Below are positions 1 to 13,300 of a stretch of DNA of 64,000 bases, piece after piece. Numbering within the stretch: the first letter of the stretch is position 1; every line of letters starts with the position of its first letter. Made by a program: the position numbers and the translations under genes. Where the stretch lies: positions 70,409,260 through 70,473,259 of the forward strand of contig NC_065530.1 in assembly GCF_020184175.1 (NCBI RefSeq), read 5' to 3'. The notes beneath the pieces were generated by a model. The model made no database searches and was not told where the DNA came from. It saw only the letters and a list, made by a program, of their open reading frames with translations. The stretch is from Aphis gossypii. Lineage: Eukaryota > Arthropoda > Insecta > Hemiptera > Aphididae.

Positions 1-705
1 GATACCGGTACCACGGTTATTATATTTAAATATAACATGAAATGACGTATAATATCATTATTATATTTATATCTATATAATTCGATTCGCATCACAGTAC
101 CCAATGTTAATCGTTTTTCGTTACGTATGTAATATATTATCACTTTATAACTGATAGGTAGTAGGTACCTTTATAATCCCTGAGTATCATCCGTAAATCG
201 ATAATAATTGGTTTAATATACAAATAACAAGTTTTTTAGTAGGTAACTAGTACTTACTTATGTATATACTATTTTAACTTTATTATAGTTGAAAAGTGAT
301 TATTGGTTATAATTGTGTATACCTACCTACAATTTTACTATATTTTGTTCTATAAATTCTATACACATAATACGATATTAACAATCAACTCAAATTAATA
401 TAATTATCTTGTAAATATTGTAATAATTATTGCATACACTATCATATTATAATAATTCATAAGAAAATATCATTAAGACTTAAAAATACTTATATCCTAC
501 ATATTTATATACTATTATTGCAGTACAAACAATATAATATAGTTACTATACACTAATATTATAGGTAATAATGTAATATAATATCTATAATAATTATAAT
601 TATAAGTTTTCTATTAAATTATAAAATTTATTATAAAAATGTATTTATATTGTATTCCAGTAATTATTGAAAAGAAATTTACGTAATAAAAAAAATGTTA
701 CTTAC

Positions 706-758
706 GTTTTGTCGACCTGTATTTGTTTCAAATCACTGTCACTCACATCACTCTCCAT
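706..758 (-). CDS. Candidate first coding exon of a leftward gene (partial)
   Basis: On the minus strand an ATG at 758-756 opens 17 codons plus two bases (MESDVSDSDLKQIQVDKT, the last codon split). It ends at a strong donor, AAAAC|GTAAGTAA. The peptide is acidic and polar and has no recognisable domain. The rest of the gene would lie left of base 1, so the product cannot be named. An acceptor-like TTTTAATAG lies about 8 nt 5' of the ATG, so this could be the first coding exon behind a non-coding leader. It could also be a chance short frame; confidence rests on the ATG context and donor only. Confidence 0.35.
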
Positions 759-1482
759 AGTTTTTTTCTATTAAAATAACACACATTAATAATATTTAAA
801 TTTCTCATTATGCTATACGTTTTTCTCCGATGGTTTATCTATAATAATAATTATGTATTTATTACAATATTATTATTATTGACTTAACTTGGTAACTTTA
901 CTGTTACCAATGTAAATATAATTATTCATGATTCTTTGAAATAGATATTTCGAGAAATTTTAAAAATAATTAATATCGAATCTCTTTGGTACACTAGATA
1001 TACGATCTTTACCAACACTAAAAATAAACAAATAATTGTCGGTCTTTATCATACGGTTTTTCGTTACGTGTACATTTTTTTCTCAGTAAGGTACCCTCGC
1101 CAACTCGCGATAACGAACTTCGTTCCAATAATAGCAATAAGTACTTATGACTTAAACCTACTAAAGTTTATATTATAAATTTAGAGTTAATGCTACGGGA
1201 TAAACAGTGCGTTACGTAGAGCTCCCTGGCTTCGAAATAGTAGAGGCCTTCAAAATCATTGATCCCTATGAAAATCTAAGTATTATATTAAATGGCATAA
1301 ACATAATAACATAGTACCGTTTTCAGATAACTACGTAATGCGTACTGTATAATGTATAGTATAAGCTTATACAATTATTATTTTTTGCAATTATAAAATC
1401 CTAATAATTATTTGTGCATAAATTTCTATTCAATTGTTGATCGTATATTTATTCGTAAATTATAAAAAAAAAAAAGACTTAC

Positions 1483-1546
1483 AGTAACGCTTTCTACTAC
1501 CTTTTATTAATTCGCCAAGCACGTAATACATTTCTACGGGATCCAT
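1483..1546 (-). CDS. Second candidate first coding exon of a leftward gene (partial)
   Basis: The minus-strand ATG at 1546-1544 opens 21 codons (beginning MDPVEMYYVLGELIKG, ending SRKRY) plus one base, and then meets the strong donor CGTTACT|GTAAGTC. It cannot be spliced in frame into the exon at 758-706 through the acceptor seen there, because every joining I tried runs into a stop. It therefore looks like an alternative first exon, or the first exon of a different transcript. The product is not recognised. Confidence 0.35.
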
Positions 1547-3649
1547 CGTTCGTCTACATTACGACGTATTTTGGGTTAAAAGCAATTTTTAAAATAAGCA
1601 TTCCATTTGAATATCAAATTAAACGTACAAATTATGTACACATAAATAAATATGTATATATGAGTGTTTGGGAAAGAGAGAAGAATCAGCGTGTGAGCAA
1701 AACGTTGTATACTATTTAACATTGATGCCAATGATGCCACCGCAGCTATATAATAATTTTGACTGGCCAATAGCCATATATTTATACCAATGTGAAATGT
1801 CTGCGGGAGTCAAACATCACTAGCTATAGGTACTGTATATATAAGACATGAGTTTATTTCGAACATGAAAAATAGCCTGGAGCCCCGAAGTAAATGAGCG
1901 ACTATAACATTATTATTCGTTCCCGTTGCCTACTCAGGACCTACCTTATATCGTAATCATTTCGTGTCACAAACGATAGGTACAGAAAAATGTTAATCGA
2001 TAGACGTTTAATATATATATGTGTACATAATATATAATGTATTATATACGTTGGGTACTGTGTATAACTATTACCACTGCCGACCTACTTAGTAATTTTT
2101 AGTTTTTATTTCGTTATTCTAATAAAAGTAAAACGAATACAGTGAGAGACGGGCAGATATTATAAGACATAAACAATATTGATGTACGAATATGATAAAA
2201 TAATAAATTTAAAATTAAATTGGATGTTTAAAAACGTATAACAAATATTTTTTATGGATGTATTTATATTTTATACGTCTTTATTTTTACAACTAATAAC
2301 ATTTAATGACCTCAAATTAAATTGAATAAATTTATACATCATTAAGAATAACGGTATTTATCTCAGAAAACCATACTCATTGAACACGACATAATATTTT
2401 ATTATAAAAAATAGTTTAATTGTAAAAAATTACATTCGTTAATTATAACGCTGTATAGTGTGTTTTTCAATTATACAAATCTTTTTTTTTTATATATTGT
2501 GTTCATCACAATAATCGTAACGGTGTACACCTATTATTTTTGTATTTATAATAGATACGATATAGGTACACCATTTACACGGACACACGGTAAACGTGTC
2601 GTGCTGTATTAAATGTTCTGCTCAATAAATCATAGCAGACGTTTAGATATATAGATACAAACAAACGTCTAGAAAAAAATCTGTATTTAATCGTAAACGT
2701 ATTGTTATGCTTGTGCTCGCCTAAATTTACAAACCGCGAGTTACTTAAATACGGTTGCATTTTCGACAGCGGCGGCGCGGCGGGTGTTTGCAGAATAAGA
2801 TATTATAATGTGTATATAATTACTATTACGGCATAGATATTACTTCGTGCATATTATAGTTCAAACGTTCTATTATAGTATTTAAAATCTATCTATATGT
2901 ATATAATGCGAGTGTTTAAATCGTTGCATTGCGATTTGCGAACAAAATCAATTATTAATACACTGCGACCAAAATAATTGCGTATCCGACGTAGGATGAA
3001 CGAAAACTGGACGGTACTGCACGAATAAGTCCACGGTTACCTATATATATATTATAATACATAGTGTTACTGACTGTATATAGTATACTGTAGATATATA
3101 TGATACAGTTATTATGTGTATAAGAAATGCGCGAGTAAAGAGCTACTTAGCGTATACTACAGCAATAGGTCAATATATAAGAACGTCTGTGAGTATATAC
3201 TGCATAATATAGGTTAAATTAGGTTATAACGCTTCAAACGTTCAAACCGTTATTATAAATGCGTTTCTCGCGTCTGCGGCTGCAGCGGCGAATATATGGA
3301 GCGAAAATTCAAAATGTTTATTATAAATATATGCGGTAAAATAATATAATACGTACGGTAAAATCACTTTAAACACTTACAGCAGGCTATCAAATTAGAT
3401 GTACATTTTTTAATCGTTCACATAATTATATTGCGATTCTTTTACCTTTTTATACGGTAGACTATATTATTATTATACCGCAGTACACACCCGCGGCGTA
3501 ATCGTTGTTGACATTAATCGGTTTTATTGCCGGGCTGCAGTGAACACGGAATAATATCGATATCCATATCAATATATCATTATTATGTATTAGTGTCAGC
3601 GAATTACAATAACGTGATATTATGTAAATATTGTAAATATATAATATAT
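1547..3649. other. Non-coding AT-rich stretch
   Basis: Only short chance reading frames are present. The sequence is AT-rich with scattered TATA-type microsatellite-like runs. No RNA gene or transposon was recognised. Confidence 0.6.
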
Positions 3650-4640
3650 TACGATCGGGAGTCTGCACAAAAACCGGATTGGCGTCGCCCGCCGCCTTCT
3701 CATCGCCGTCCGAGAACACGGTATATCCATATCACGATACACTTCTCGTCGTAGTATCGCGGGCAACCGCAACCCGGGTGCAGATTCTTCTGTCCGTATT
3801 GTAACGACAGCGACTTACCGCATTCAAGGTCAATATAAATCTACCCACTAACCAACACGAAATATTAAATTACGCATAGTCATGGTAATAGCTGCTGGTA
3901 ACACCGTCTGTTGTGGTGTGTTCAAAAGCCGAGCTCGACAATATTTTGCAAAATATATGTATTGGGGTAGATTACGGTTAGTAAACGATACCACGATTAG
4001 CTCGGACGACCAGAACATACGATAAAAGCCTAAGATGAGATTAGTAAGAGTTTGAGAGTCAGCGTCTGCGATGCACAATAGCTGCAGCCTGCAGGTAATA
4101 TAACGCAAAGTTGCCGATTGTCGTTTTTCTCCTCTACACTCGTTGTCCACGTAATAGTCGAACAAACCGACTTTCGAATCTGCATTCGAGTTTCATACGT
4201 CACGGGCAATACGGCATCCGGTGTTTCGGTAAGCGTCAAGTCTCGACCCGACGAAAAGCGCACAAAGCACTCATTTCAAGTACGTTTAAAAGCCGTCTTT
4301 TATTTCCGCGGGCTCGTTATTGCGTAACGAACGCTGCAGACGGTCGTTGTACTCGCATGTTATTATTAATTACACATTATTCTCCTATCGACGGAGATGC
4401 GCGTCGCGGATCGTGACGCAGCACCGACCGACGCAACGCGGGTTAGCCGGGCCCGCTGCCTGACGCGGGGTCTCGGCCTCGGCCATTATCGATGTTTATC
4501 CGCTGCACAGCCGCCAAAATCGTTTTGCCGGAGAAAGCTGCGAGTGTATTATCGTAGCGCCCGTATGAGTGAATACCTATCTATATTTCGCGCTCGCGAA
4601 CGACGAGAGTCGGCCGCGGTCGGTTGTATGTAATAAATAA
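3650..4640. promoter_or_regulatory. CpG-rich island, probable promoter region
   Basis: Roughly 1 kb is clearly richer in G, C and CpG than its surroundings, densest at about 4380-4620. Overlapping short frames occur on both strands, as expected of GC-rich DNA with few stops, but none looks like a conserved protein. It lies between the leftward candidate first exons (below 1.6 kb) and the signal-peptide exon of uif at 7184. It could hold the start sites of either or both genes. No TATA box or transcript boundary can be assigned with confidence. Confidence 0.4.
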
Positions 4641-7183
4641 TATAATATGCGAATATATAATATTATGGTACATTAGTATTTACGGTACTATTACCGCGAG
4701 AATTATTAATATCATTATATCGTTGTTATTAATTATTGCTGTACTTACGTACATAAAACACGATATAATATTATTATGTATTTGTAAATCGCGAGGGATA
4801 GGAGATGTGTTGAGAGGGAGTGAATATTATAATAAAAAATAGATACCTTTACACTGTTAGCACAGCCAAATATTGCCCACTTGTCGCCTCCGGGTTGTCG
4901 ATTGATCGATTAAAATTGATATTATATATTTAATGTGTATGTGTATAAGGCGAGTGTGTGTGCGTAATATTTTAAATTTATACATTCGAATACTAAAAAA
5001 TAAATGACGATGTAGGCCTTAGCTCCTTGGCCTATAGGACTAGAGGGAGGGAACTAGGATGTATATCTAGGCTTAGTGTCGAGTAAGGACATTTATATAT
5101 TTTTTTTAATGTATAGGTATCGATTTCGCTATTTTATGATTGTAATTTGTACCTAATATAAATAAAATAATTCAATAATTAATAACGGTTTGTACATTTT
5201 CTCTACCTTATTATGATTTAATGTCGTATTTATGCTATACATTACATACCTATTAAATTATATTATACACAATGTTTTTTAATATATCACGAATGCAGGT
5301 GTAGTAATTAGTAATATGCTATAATACTATTGAGATAATATTTTATAATATTAAAAAATCAATGATACTACAACAATAAAATACTATTAAATTAGGAATT
5401 ATAAAAGTTAATTAATTTTCAAAAAAATATATTGATGCAATATGTAATAAGGACCTATAGGTACTCAGATCGAAACTGCATGCTGCAGGTATCGCCCATC
5501 TTTAAATTATATTAAATAAACTGTATACATATATAACACATTATACTTGTACGGCGTGCAATCGTGGTCGTGGGTTACTTTATCGTTAGATATTGCAATA
5601 ATACAAGTATAATAAATTACATTATATTTAAACAACGGTATTTTTTCATTGAACTCTTCACGATATTACGACATCCTTGTCTCCTAAGCTATATTATATA
5701 CTATACAGTCAGTAGTCATATACACATTGGCATGGTAAACATATATGATGTATCAAACCCTAAGCAAAGTATTTAAACATTGATCCACCCATCGTGGGGC
5801 TATAACGCCCATAACCCCCTGCAACACAATATATAGTTTAAGACTGCATGCTAATTTAGAAATGTTGTTATATAATAGGTCATCAATAATTTAACATACA
5901 ATAAATTTTATGATAGTTAATTATAATTTATACGTTCATCTACACAAATTTTAATTTTTAAGCTTAAGATAAATTTCTAGGGCTAGGCAATTTCACTAAC
6001 AAACGTCGTTCACCAAGTCACAAACCATACAGACGTATAGTGGTTGTAAATATAAGTCCATCAGAATGTTTCTATAGTAGTATTATAATCGTTTTCTGTG
6101 GTGCACAATATAATTTTATTATATATTATAAAATTAATACATATTATATAATATAGTATGATTTACATAGTAGGTACGTTATAATGTGTTATAAAAGTGT
6201 TCGCGTATCACGTATTTGTTATTATTTTTAACTGTTGGCCAATCGAGATTTTAGAGAAATTACAATATTATGGTTTTATCTTTTACTAGGTAATTGATTA
6301 AAACCGAACAATTAGGCCACTGTCAATCAATAAATACGTTCTCATTTCTTTGTATTATCATTGATTTTTTAAATATACTAATAATATAATATGAACTACA
6401 TTTTAAAATGAATGGTGTAATTAAATATTCTGTCATTATTTTTTTATGAAAACGATGATACTTACCAACTATCAGTCTTTTATAACTTTTAAGTTTATAA
6501 CTTATTTTTGAACTTCATCTATTATGATAATTGATAATATTAATAAATCAATAGGTACATAATTGATTATTTATCGGTAAAATTGTACGCTCTTATGTGA
6601 AAAATAATATTTTATTTTATTATTTTGATTTCCAGTTTTATAGTTGTACCTAAAATATAATTTACAATACATAATGAAGTAAAATAAACATTTATTGACT
6701 ATTGAACCTATCTTCGTTCATTACGATCGTGTCAGGTACTCAGGTGTACGAACTGCAAATGAAAATTTCTGGTTATTGGTTAATCTTCAATTGGGCAATA
6801 TATATACTAGTCTTGTAGGTATACAGCTAATAAAATAACTCAAACGCGGTGTATCTATATTTTACGACCAGCTTATTCCTGATTAATATCTGTATTCGGC
6901 AGGCGTTAAAAATACAAGTAAAAAGTAAAAATTAAAACTAGCTATCGATTTTCTATTCTAATCCCTATAACTAAGTATATTGTTTTATTTTGCCTAATTT
7001 GGAGTCATTATTACTTTCTAAAAATCTTTAAAACTATAGTTATATATGTTGTCGGAGGGCGCTGTGTGCGGTACACTGCATGTGCGTGTGTGTATGTGGG
7101 CCTATATTCTATTTATACGATTGTCTCGGGAGTAACATAGTACAATAATATATTATTATGAGTACCTACTAAATATTATAATA
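4641..7183. other. Non-coding AT-rich stretch upstream of uif
   Basis: No conserved coding frame was found. The interval probably contains the uif 5' untranslated region and control elements, but no specific site can be supported. Confidence 0.5.
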
Positions 7184-7310
7184 ATGCGTATTGCATATTA
7201 TCATTCCGATTGTTTTCCGTTTTGGGCGGGTACACTGTATAGTACTACTGTGGCTATTGTCATAGTTTTCGGTATTTCTCTGTTAGTCGTTGACTGCAAG
7301 TTTAATATAA
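7184..7310 (+). other. uif: uif exon 1: predicted signal-peptide exon
   Basis: The ATG at 7184 opens 42 codons plus one base. A short polar start is followed by a strong hydrophobic core (STTVAIVIVFGISLLVVDC), typical of a signal peptide. The donor ATAA|GTGTAC leaves phase 1, which joins correctly to the phase of the exon at 8194 (split codon AGA). The first recognisable lectin exon has no start codon of its own, so such an upstream exon is required. The donor is only moderate and another upstream exon is possible. Confidence 0.6.
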
Positions 7311-10300
7311 GTGTACCTATACAGAACATGGACTATTGATAGTTGGTACGTTCTGAAAAACGTCAACGAGGATCTGACCTAAAACCTAGTATCGCGTATA
7401 CCCGATGACTAGTTTCAATTTCTATTGCAAAGCGCACGTGATTCATAAAGTTTCACCGAATGAAAACGAACAATGTATAAATGTATATATATATATATAT
7501 TACAAAAAAAAAAAAAAATAATAAAAAAATGCTATGAAAAAAATAATAAATGGAAAAGAATACTCAGGTATTCCTGTTTTGTGGAAGTACGCCATTTTAT
7601 ATATATAGTATATACACATATATACATACATTATATACAGATATTAGTAGTCACTATAGTTCTACATACGTGCCACGCTGCAACTCTTTCACGACGAATG
7701 TGTGTCACATTGAATATCAATCTCGTTCCGTCATGATGATGGAAACTGTATCGTTTTTCGACTCTATTTAGAGCCGCGGGGTTTCGGTTTCAATAGACCG
7801 GCACAAATACATCGAAAACCGCAGGTATCATTGCCTATGATACCTATACTTATTAGTTTTGCATTCAAAACCTGTCTATCTCACGTCTCAATGGTTTTGG
7901 AAACGATGTAATAAAGGTGCTGCATTTAGAATTCTATTAAAGAGGTTATACGCAATATCGCAATAAGTTGGTCTAGGGCATTCATATATTACATTATAGT
8001 GAATAGAATTCGAATAAATTCATTAAATTTACCACGATATCGTTGTCTCTGCTCTTTTGGAAATGTGTCTAATGTAATTTCATTATATTAGTCTATAATA
8101 ATATAAATATATATCGCATGCACTCATTACTTAATATGTTATTTGTATTTAATACGCAGATTATTTACAATTTATTTCATTGATTTGTTATAGGATGGGA
8201 ACTCAAAGGACTTCATTGTTACAAATTTTTCAGCATAAAACATTCATGGGAAAATGCAGCACAACTGTGCAACAGGTATTTATGACAAACCTAGATGGTA
8301 TGTTTTTATAATTATTTAATGTCATACTAATTTGTATCCTGTTGTATAGATATGGCAGTGACTTAGTATTAATTGAGTCATACACTGAAAATAACTATAC
8401 TGCGTCATTGGCGAGGAGAAGTCTAGGGCCAGCAGATAGAAACAACCAGAAATATTGGTTGGGATTGGCTTCGTTAGACGATCTTCGAACGAATACTTTA
8501 GAATATGCTGGTGGAGTTTTAGTGTCACAATATTCTGGTAAATTTCAAAAACCAAACCTACTAGTTGAAATAACTTTTTAATTATTCTACATTTTAATTA
8601 TCATTTTAGGATTTTGGTCATTGTCTCAACCCGATCCATCATCTGGAGAATGCGTTGACGTAACTGTTACTGATGAACAGCAGTCGTGGGAGTTGCAAAC
8701 GTGTGAATCTCTATTGCCATTTTTGTGCAGAGCTAATGCTTGTCCAACAGGTTAGATCTTTGGATAGTTTATTTCTAACGTAATTTTATTTTAACGCAAT
8801 TGAAATTTGTTATTTAGGCTCGTTTCACTGTTCAAATGGGCGTTGTATTAATTCGGCATTCAAATGTGACAAGCAAAATGATTGCGGTGACTGGTCAGAT
8901 GAACTGGATTGCTCTTCAAACTGCCACTATTATATGGCTAACAGCGGTGACGTAGTTGAATCTCCCAATTACCCACATAAATATGAAGCCCTGTCTAATT
9001 GTAAATGGACATTGGAAGGGCCACAAGGTCACAATATATTATTACAGGTTTGAAAAAAATACAATAAATAAATTTATTTACATTTTTTAAAATATATTTT
9101 TACTATTAGTTCCAAGAATTTGAAACGGAGAAGTCATTTGATACTGTTCAAATTCTTGTTGGTGGCCGTACTGAAGACAAGGCAGTTAATTTAGCAACAC
9201 TTTCAGGAAAAATGGACTTGAGTAACAAAATGTTTGTGTCGGCTTCCAATTTTATGATTGTTAAATTTAGTTCAGATGCTTCAGTAGAACGTAAAGGTTT
9301 TAGGTAAATATTGCAATGTTTTAAATTTAAATTCATTATAAGATTATAATATATTAACATTTATTTTAAAGGGCTTCATGGAAAACCGAACCTCAAATAT
9401 GTGGTGGAAATTTAAGAGCAACAACACAGCCACAGCCTTTGACTTCACCAGGATATCCTAATAATTATCCTGGTGGTTTGGAATGCTTGTATACCATCAC
9501 TGCTCAAGCTGGTAGAATAATTACTCTAGAGGTATTATTTTATTTTCTATTAAAATAATTTTTTAATTATTAATTATATATAATATTAAATTTTAGATTG
9601 AAGATTTAGAATTACAACAAAACAGAGATTTTGTATTGATTAGAGATGGAGATTCACCAAAGAGTCAACCAATTGGACGTTTAACAGGATCGTTAGAAAA
9701 CAATCCTAGGTTATTAATGTCTACCGGAAACCAAATGTATTTATACTTTAAAACAAGTTTGGGTGACAGCAAAAAAGGGTTTAAAATTAAGTACTCGCAA
9801 GGTTGTAAAGCCACTATAACCGCAGCTAATGGAACAATTGCTTCACCTACTTTTGGCTTATCAAATTACCCAAGCAATTTAGAATGTCTCATTAAAATCA
9901 AGAACCCAACTATGAGTCCGTTATCACTGAAATTTGATGCGTTTGTCTTACATCAATCTGATTACGTACAAGTTTATGATGGAGCAAGTACTAGTGGACT
10001 GAGACTTCATCCAAATAATGGCTTTACTGGAAGCACTCCTCCTAAAATTACACTTACAGCAGCCAGCGGAGAGATGTTAGTACGATTTGTTACAGATGCA
10101 TTACACAATCAAAAAGGATGGCATGCAACATTCTCAGCTGGTAAGATTTAATTTCAAATTTCAAAAATTTCAAAAATTACTTATATTATTTATTAAATTT
10201 ATATTTTTAGACTGTCCTACATTGAAGCCTGGTGAAGGAGCATTAGAATCAAACAGAGATACTGCTTTTGGAACAACTGTTACTTTTTCGTGCCCTGTTG

Positions 10301-13300
10301 GACAAGAATTTGCAACAGGAAAATCGAAAATTACGACTGAATGTTTAATTGGTGGTAATTGGTCAGTTTCCTACATTCCAAAATGTCAAGGTAAGTCAAA
10401 TATTATTAAATAAAATGTTTGATAAAATGTACTGATATTATTTTCTGTAATATAGAGGTGTATTGCGGTCCTGTTCCACAAATTGACAACGGATTCTCAA
10501 CTGGTTCAACCAATGTTACTTATCGTGGTCAAGCAATGTATCAGTGTTATGCAGGATTTGCTTTCCCAACCAATGAACCTATCGAAAAAGTATCATGCCT
10601 TGCAGATGGGCGATGGGAAAGATTGCCAACATGTCTAGGTAAATAAACAAATATTAACTTTATGTATGCAGATATTTTAATCGATCTTTTTAAAAATGTG
10701 AAGCTTCTCAATGTCCACCACTTCCGGAAACGCCACATGCCAATTTTACAGTTTTAAACGGTGGCGGACGAAGCTATGGAACTATAGTTCGGTTCCAGTG
10801 TGAGTCAGGATATGTTCGATCAGGACATCCTGTAGTACTTTGTATGAGTAATGGAACCTGGTCTAGTGGAGTTCCAGTCTGTTCTCGTAAGTTTGAATAA
10901 AATTGAAACAATAACAGGGATTTAAGATTTTGACTGCTTAACGTTATAGGCGCTGAGTGTCCCGTACTACCTGAAATCAATAATGGATTTGTTATTGATC
11001 AAACTCGTAAATACTTTTATGGAGATGAAGCTCGAGTACAATGTCATCGGGGATTCAAACTTACTGGTGGCCCATCGATAATAAAATGTGGAGCTAATCA
11101 AACTTTCTCTAATGTACCAAAATGTGAAGGTAAATTTTTCATTTTTTTTTTTATTTTACACGATTTATGAATTATTATTTTAATATTTATATATATATTG
11201 TATTTTGTTAATCAGATGTTAACGAATGTGCTGCTAGTCAATGTGATTTGTCATCAACAGAATGTGTCAATAACTTAGGTGGTTTTCATTGTCGTTGTAA
11301 GACTGGATTTGCACCTACTATGGAATGTAGGCCAGTTGGGGATCTCGGTATGATTAGTGGAGGAATTTCAGACGATTCTATTACTGTATCTGGATCTGAA
11401 CCATCATTTACCAAAGAGGTAAATCATATTTTTTTTATTTGTTAAAATAATGTGTAAATTTATACAAAATATTCTATTCATGTTTAGATGATGAGATTAA
11501 ATACGATGCGTGGATGGTGCGGTACAAATGTTGAACCGGGTGATAACTGGGTTTTGATTGATTTAAAAGCACCAACAGTTATAAGAGGCTTTAGATCACA
11601 AGGTGTAATGAGAGGATCTAACAAAATTGCATTCTCATCTGCTATAAGAATTCAATACTCGAATAATTTAACGGATGTGTTCAGGGATTACACTAATCCC
11701 GATGGCACACCTGTTGAATTCCGCATTCTAGAACCTAGTTTATCAGTCCTCAACTTCCCAATGCCCATTGAAGCTCAATATATTAAACTGAAAATACAAG
11801 ATTATGTAGTTGCTCCTTGTTTAAAACTTGAGTTAGTTGGTTGTACTAGATTAGATTGTGTTGATATAAATGAATGTTCAGTTAACAATGGTGGATGCCA
11901 GCAAAAATGTATTAACAGTCCTGGAAGCTATGCATGTTCTTGTAATATTGGATATGAACTGTATGTGAAGAATGGAACAGCTGGATTCGTAATAAATGAA
12001 TTTGAATCTGGTGAAAGAGATGGTGACGTATACCAAAGAAATAAGACCTGTGTTCCAGTTATGTGTCCCAATTTACAAGCACCTGAAAATGGCATGGTTC
12101 TTTCTACAAAAGAATCTTATCATTTTGGAGATTTAGTAAACTTCCAGTGCAAATTCGGATACGTGATGGCTGGATCAGCATCCCTTTTATGTACTTCCAC
12201 TGGAGCATGGAATGGAACAGTACCTCAATGCCAATGTAATTTGAATTTAATATTGATATTTTTATATACACAATATTACTAAGTATAAAATATATATGTA
12301 TGCATTTTTACAGTTGCAAAATGTGTATCACTTCCTGATGATAAGGTTGAAGGTCTTAAAGTAAGTCGATTTGAAAAAGAAGCAGTACTCGTTCCATTTA
12401 AAGAAAATGTTACGTTGAAATGTGAAAACCCAGGACGCACCCTTCGAGGAACTGCAACTTCTGGCTTTAGACAATGTGTTTATGATCCAAAACCGGTAAG
12501 CATAAATAACAAATTTTATATAATAATACAATTTTATTTAACTCGAAAATTCTTAAAGGGTTTCCCTGAATATTGGTTATCTGGAGCAACCCCATCGTGT
12601 CCAAGAGTCGATTGTGGTGTACCAATGCCTACAGCTGGGGCTGAATATGGAAATTTTAAAGATACGAGGTACCAATCATCTTTCTTCTTCGGTTGTCAAG
12701 ATACATTTAAACTTGCTGGACAGACCGACAAGAATGATAATGTAGTGCGTTGTCAAGCAAATGGAGTTTGGGATTTTGGAGATTTAAGATGTGAAGGTCC
12801 TGTATGTCAAGATCCAGGAAGACCTACAGATGGTTATCAATTAGCCACTAGTTATGAACAAGGCTCTGAAGTACAATTTGGTTGCAATAAACCAGGTTAC
12901 ATACTGATTAATCCCAGGCCTATTACATGTATCCGAGAGCCCGAATGTAAGGTTATAAAACCATTAGGCTTGACATCTGGCAGAATTCCCGATTCAGCAA
13001 TTAATGCAACATCAGAAAGGTAAGAAAATCTTTCATTTTTTTCTTTTTAAATAAAAGCTAATAAAATTTATTTTTAGGCCAAATTATGAAGCTCGTAATA
13101 TTCGATTGAATTCAGTTACTGGTTGGTGTGGTAAGCAAGAAGCATTTACATATGTTAGCGTGGACTTGGGACAAGTACACAGAGTCAAGGTAAAAATATT
13201 TATTTTAAGTTAATCAATAAATAACTAGACATTAACATAAAAGCTTTATTTTAGGCGATTCTTGTGAAAGGTGTAGTTACTAATGATATTGTTGGACGTC

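Noticed and set aside
3462..4633. Several overlapping short frames on both strands
   Set aside because: They result from low stop density in CpG-rich DNA. The sequences show no domains and lack a consistent splice structure.
4624..4842. Plus-strand frame with a hydrophobic stretch, considered as the uif signal exon
   Set aside because: It has AT-driven Ile/Tyr-rich composition and no donor in the required phase; the exon at 7184-7310 fits better.
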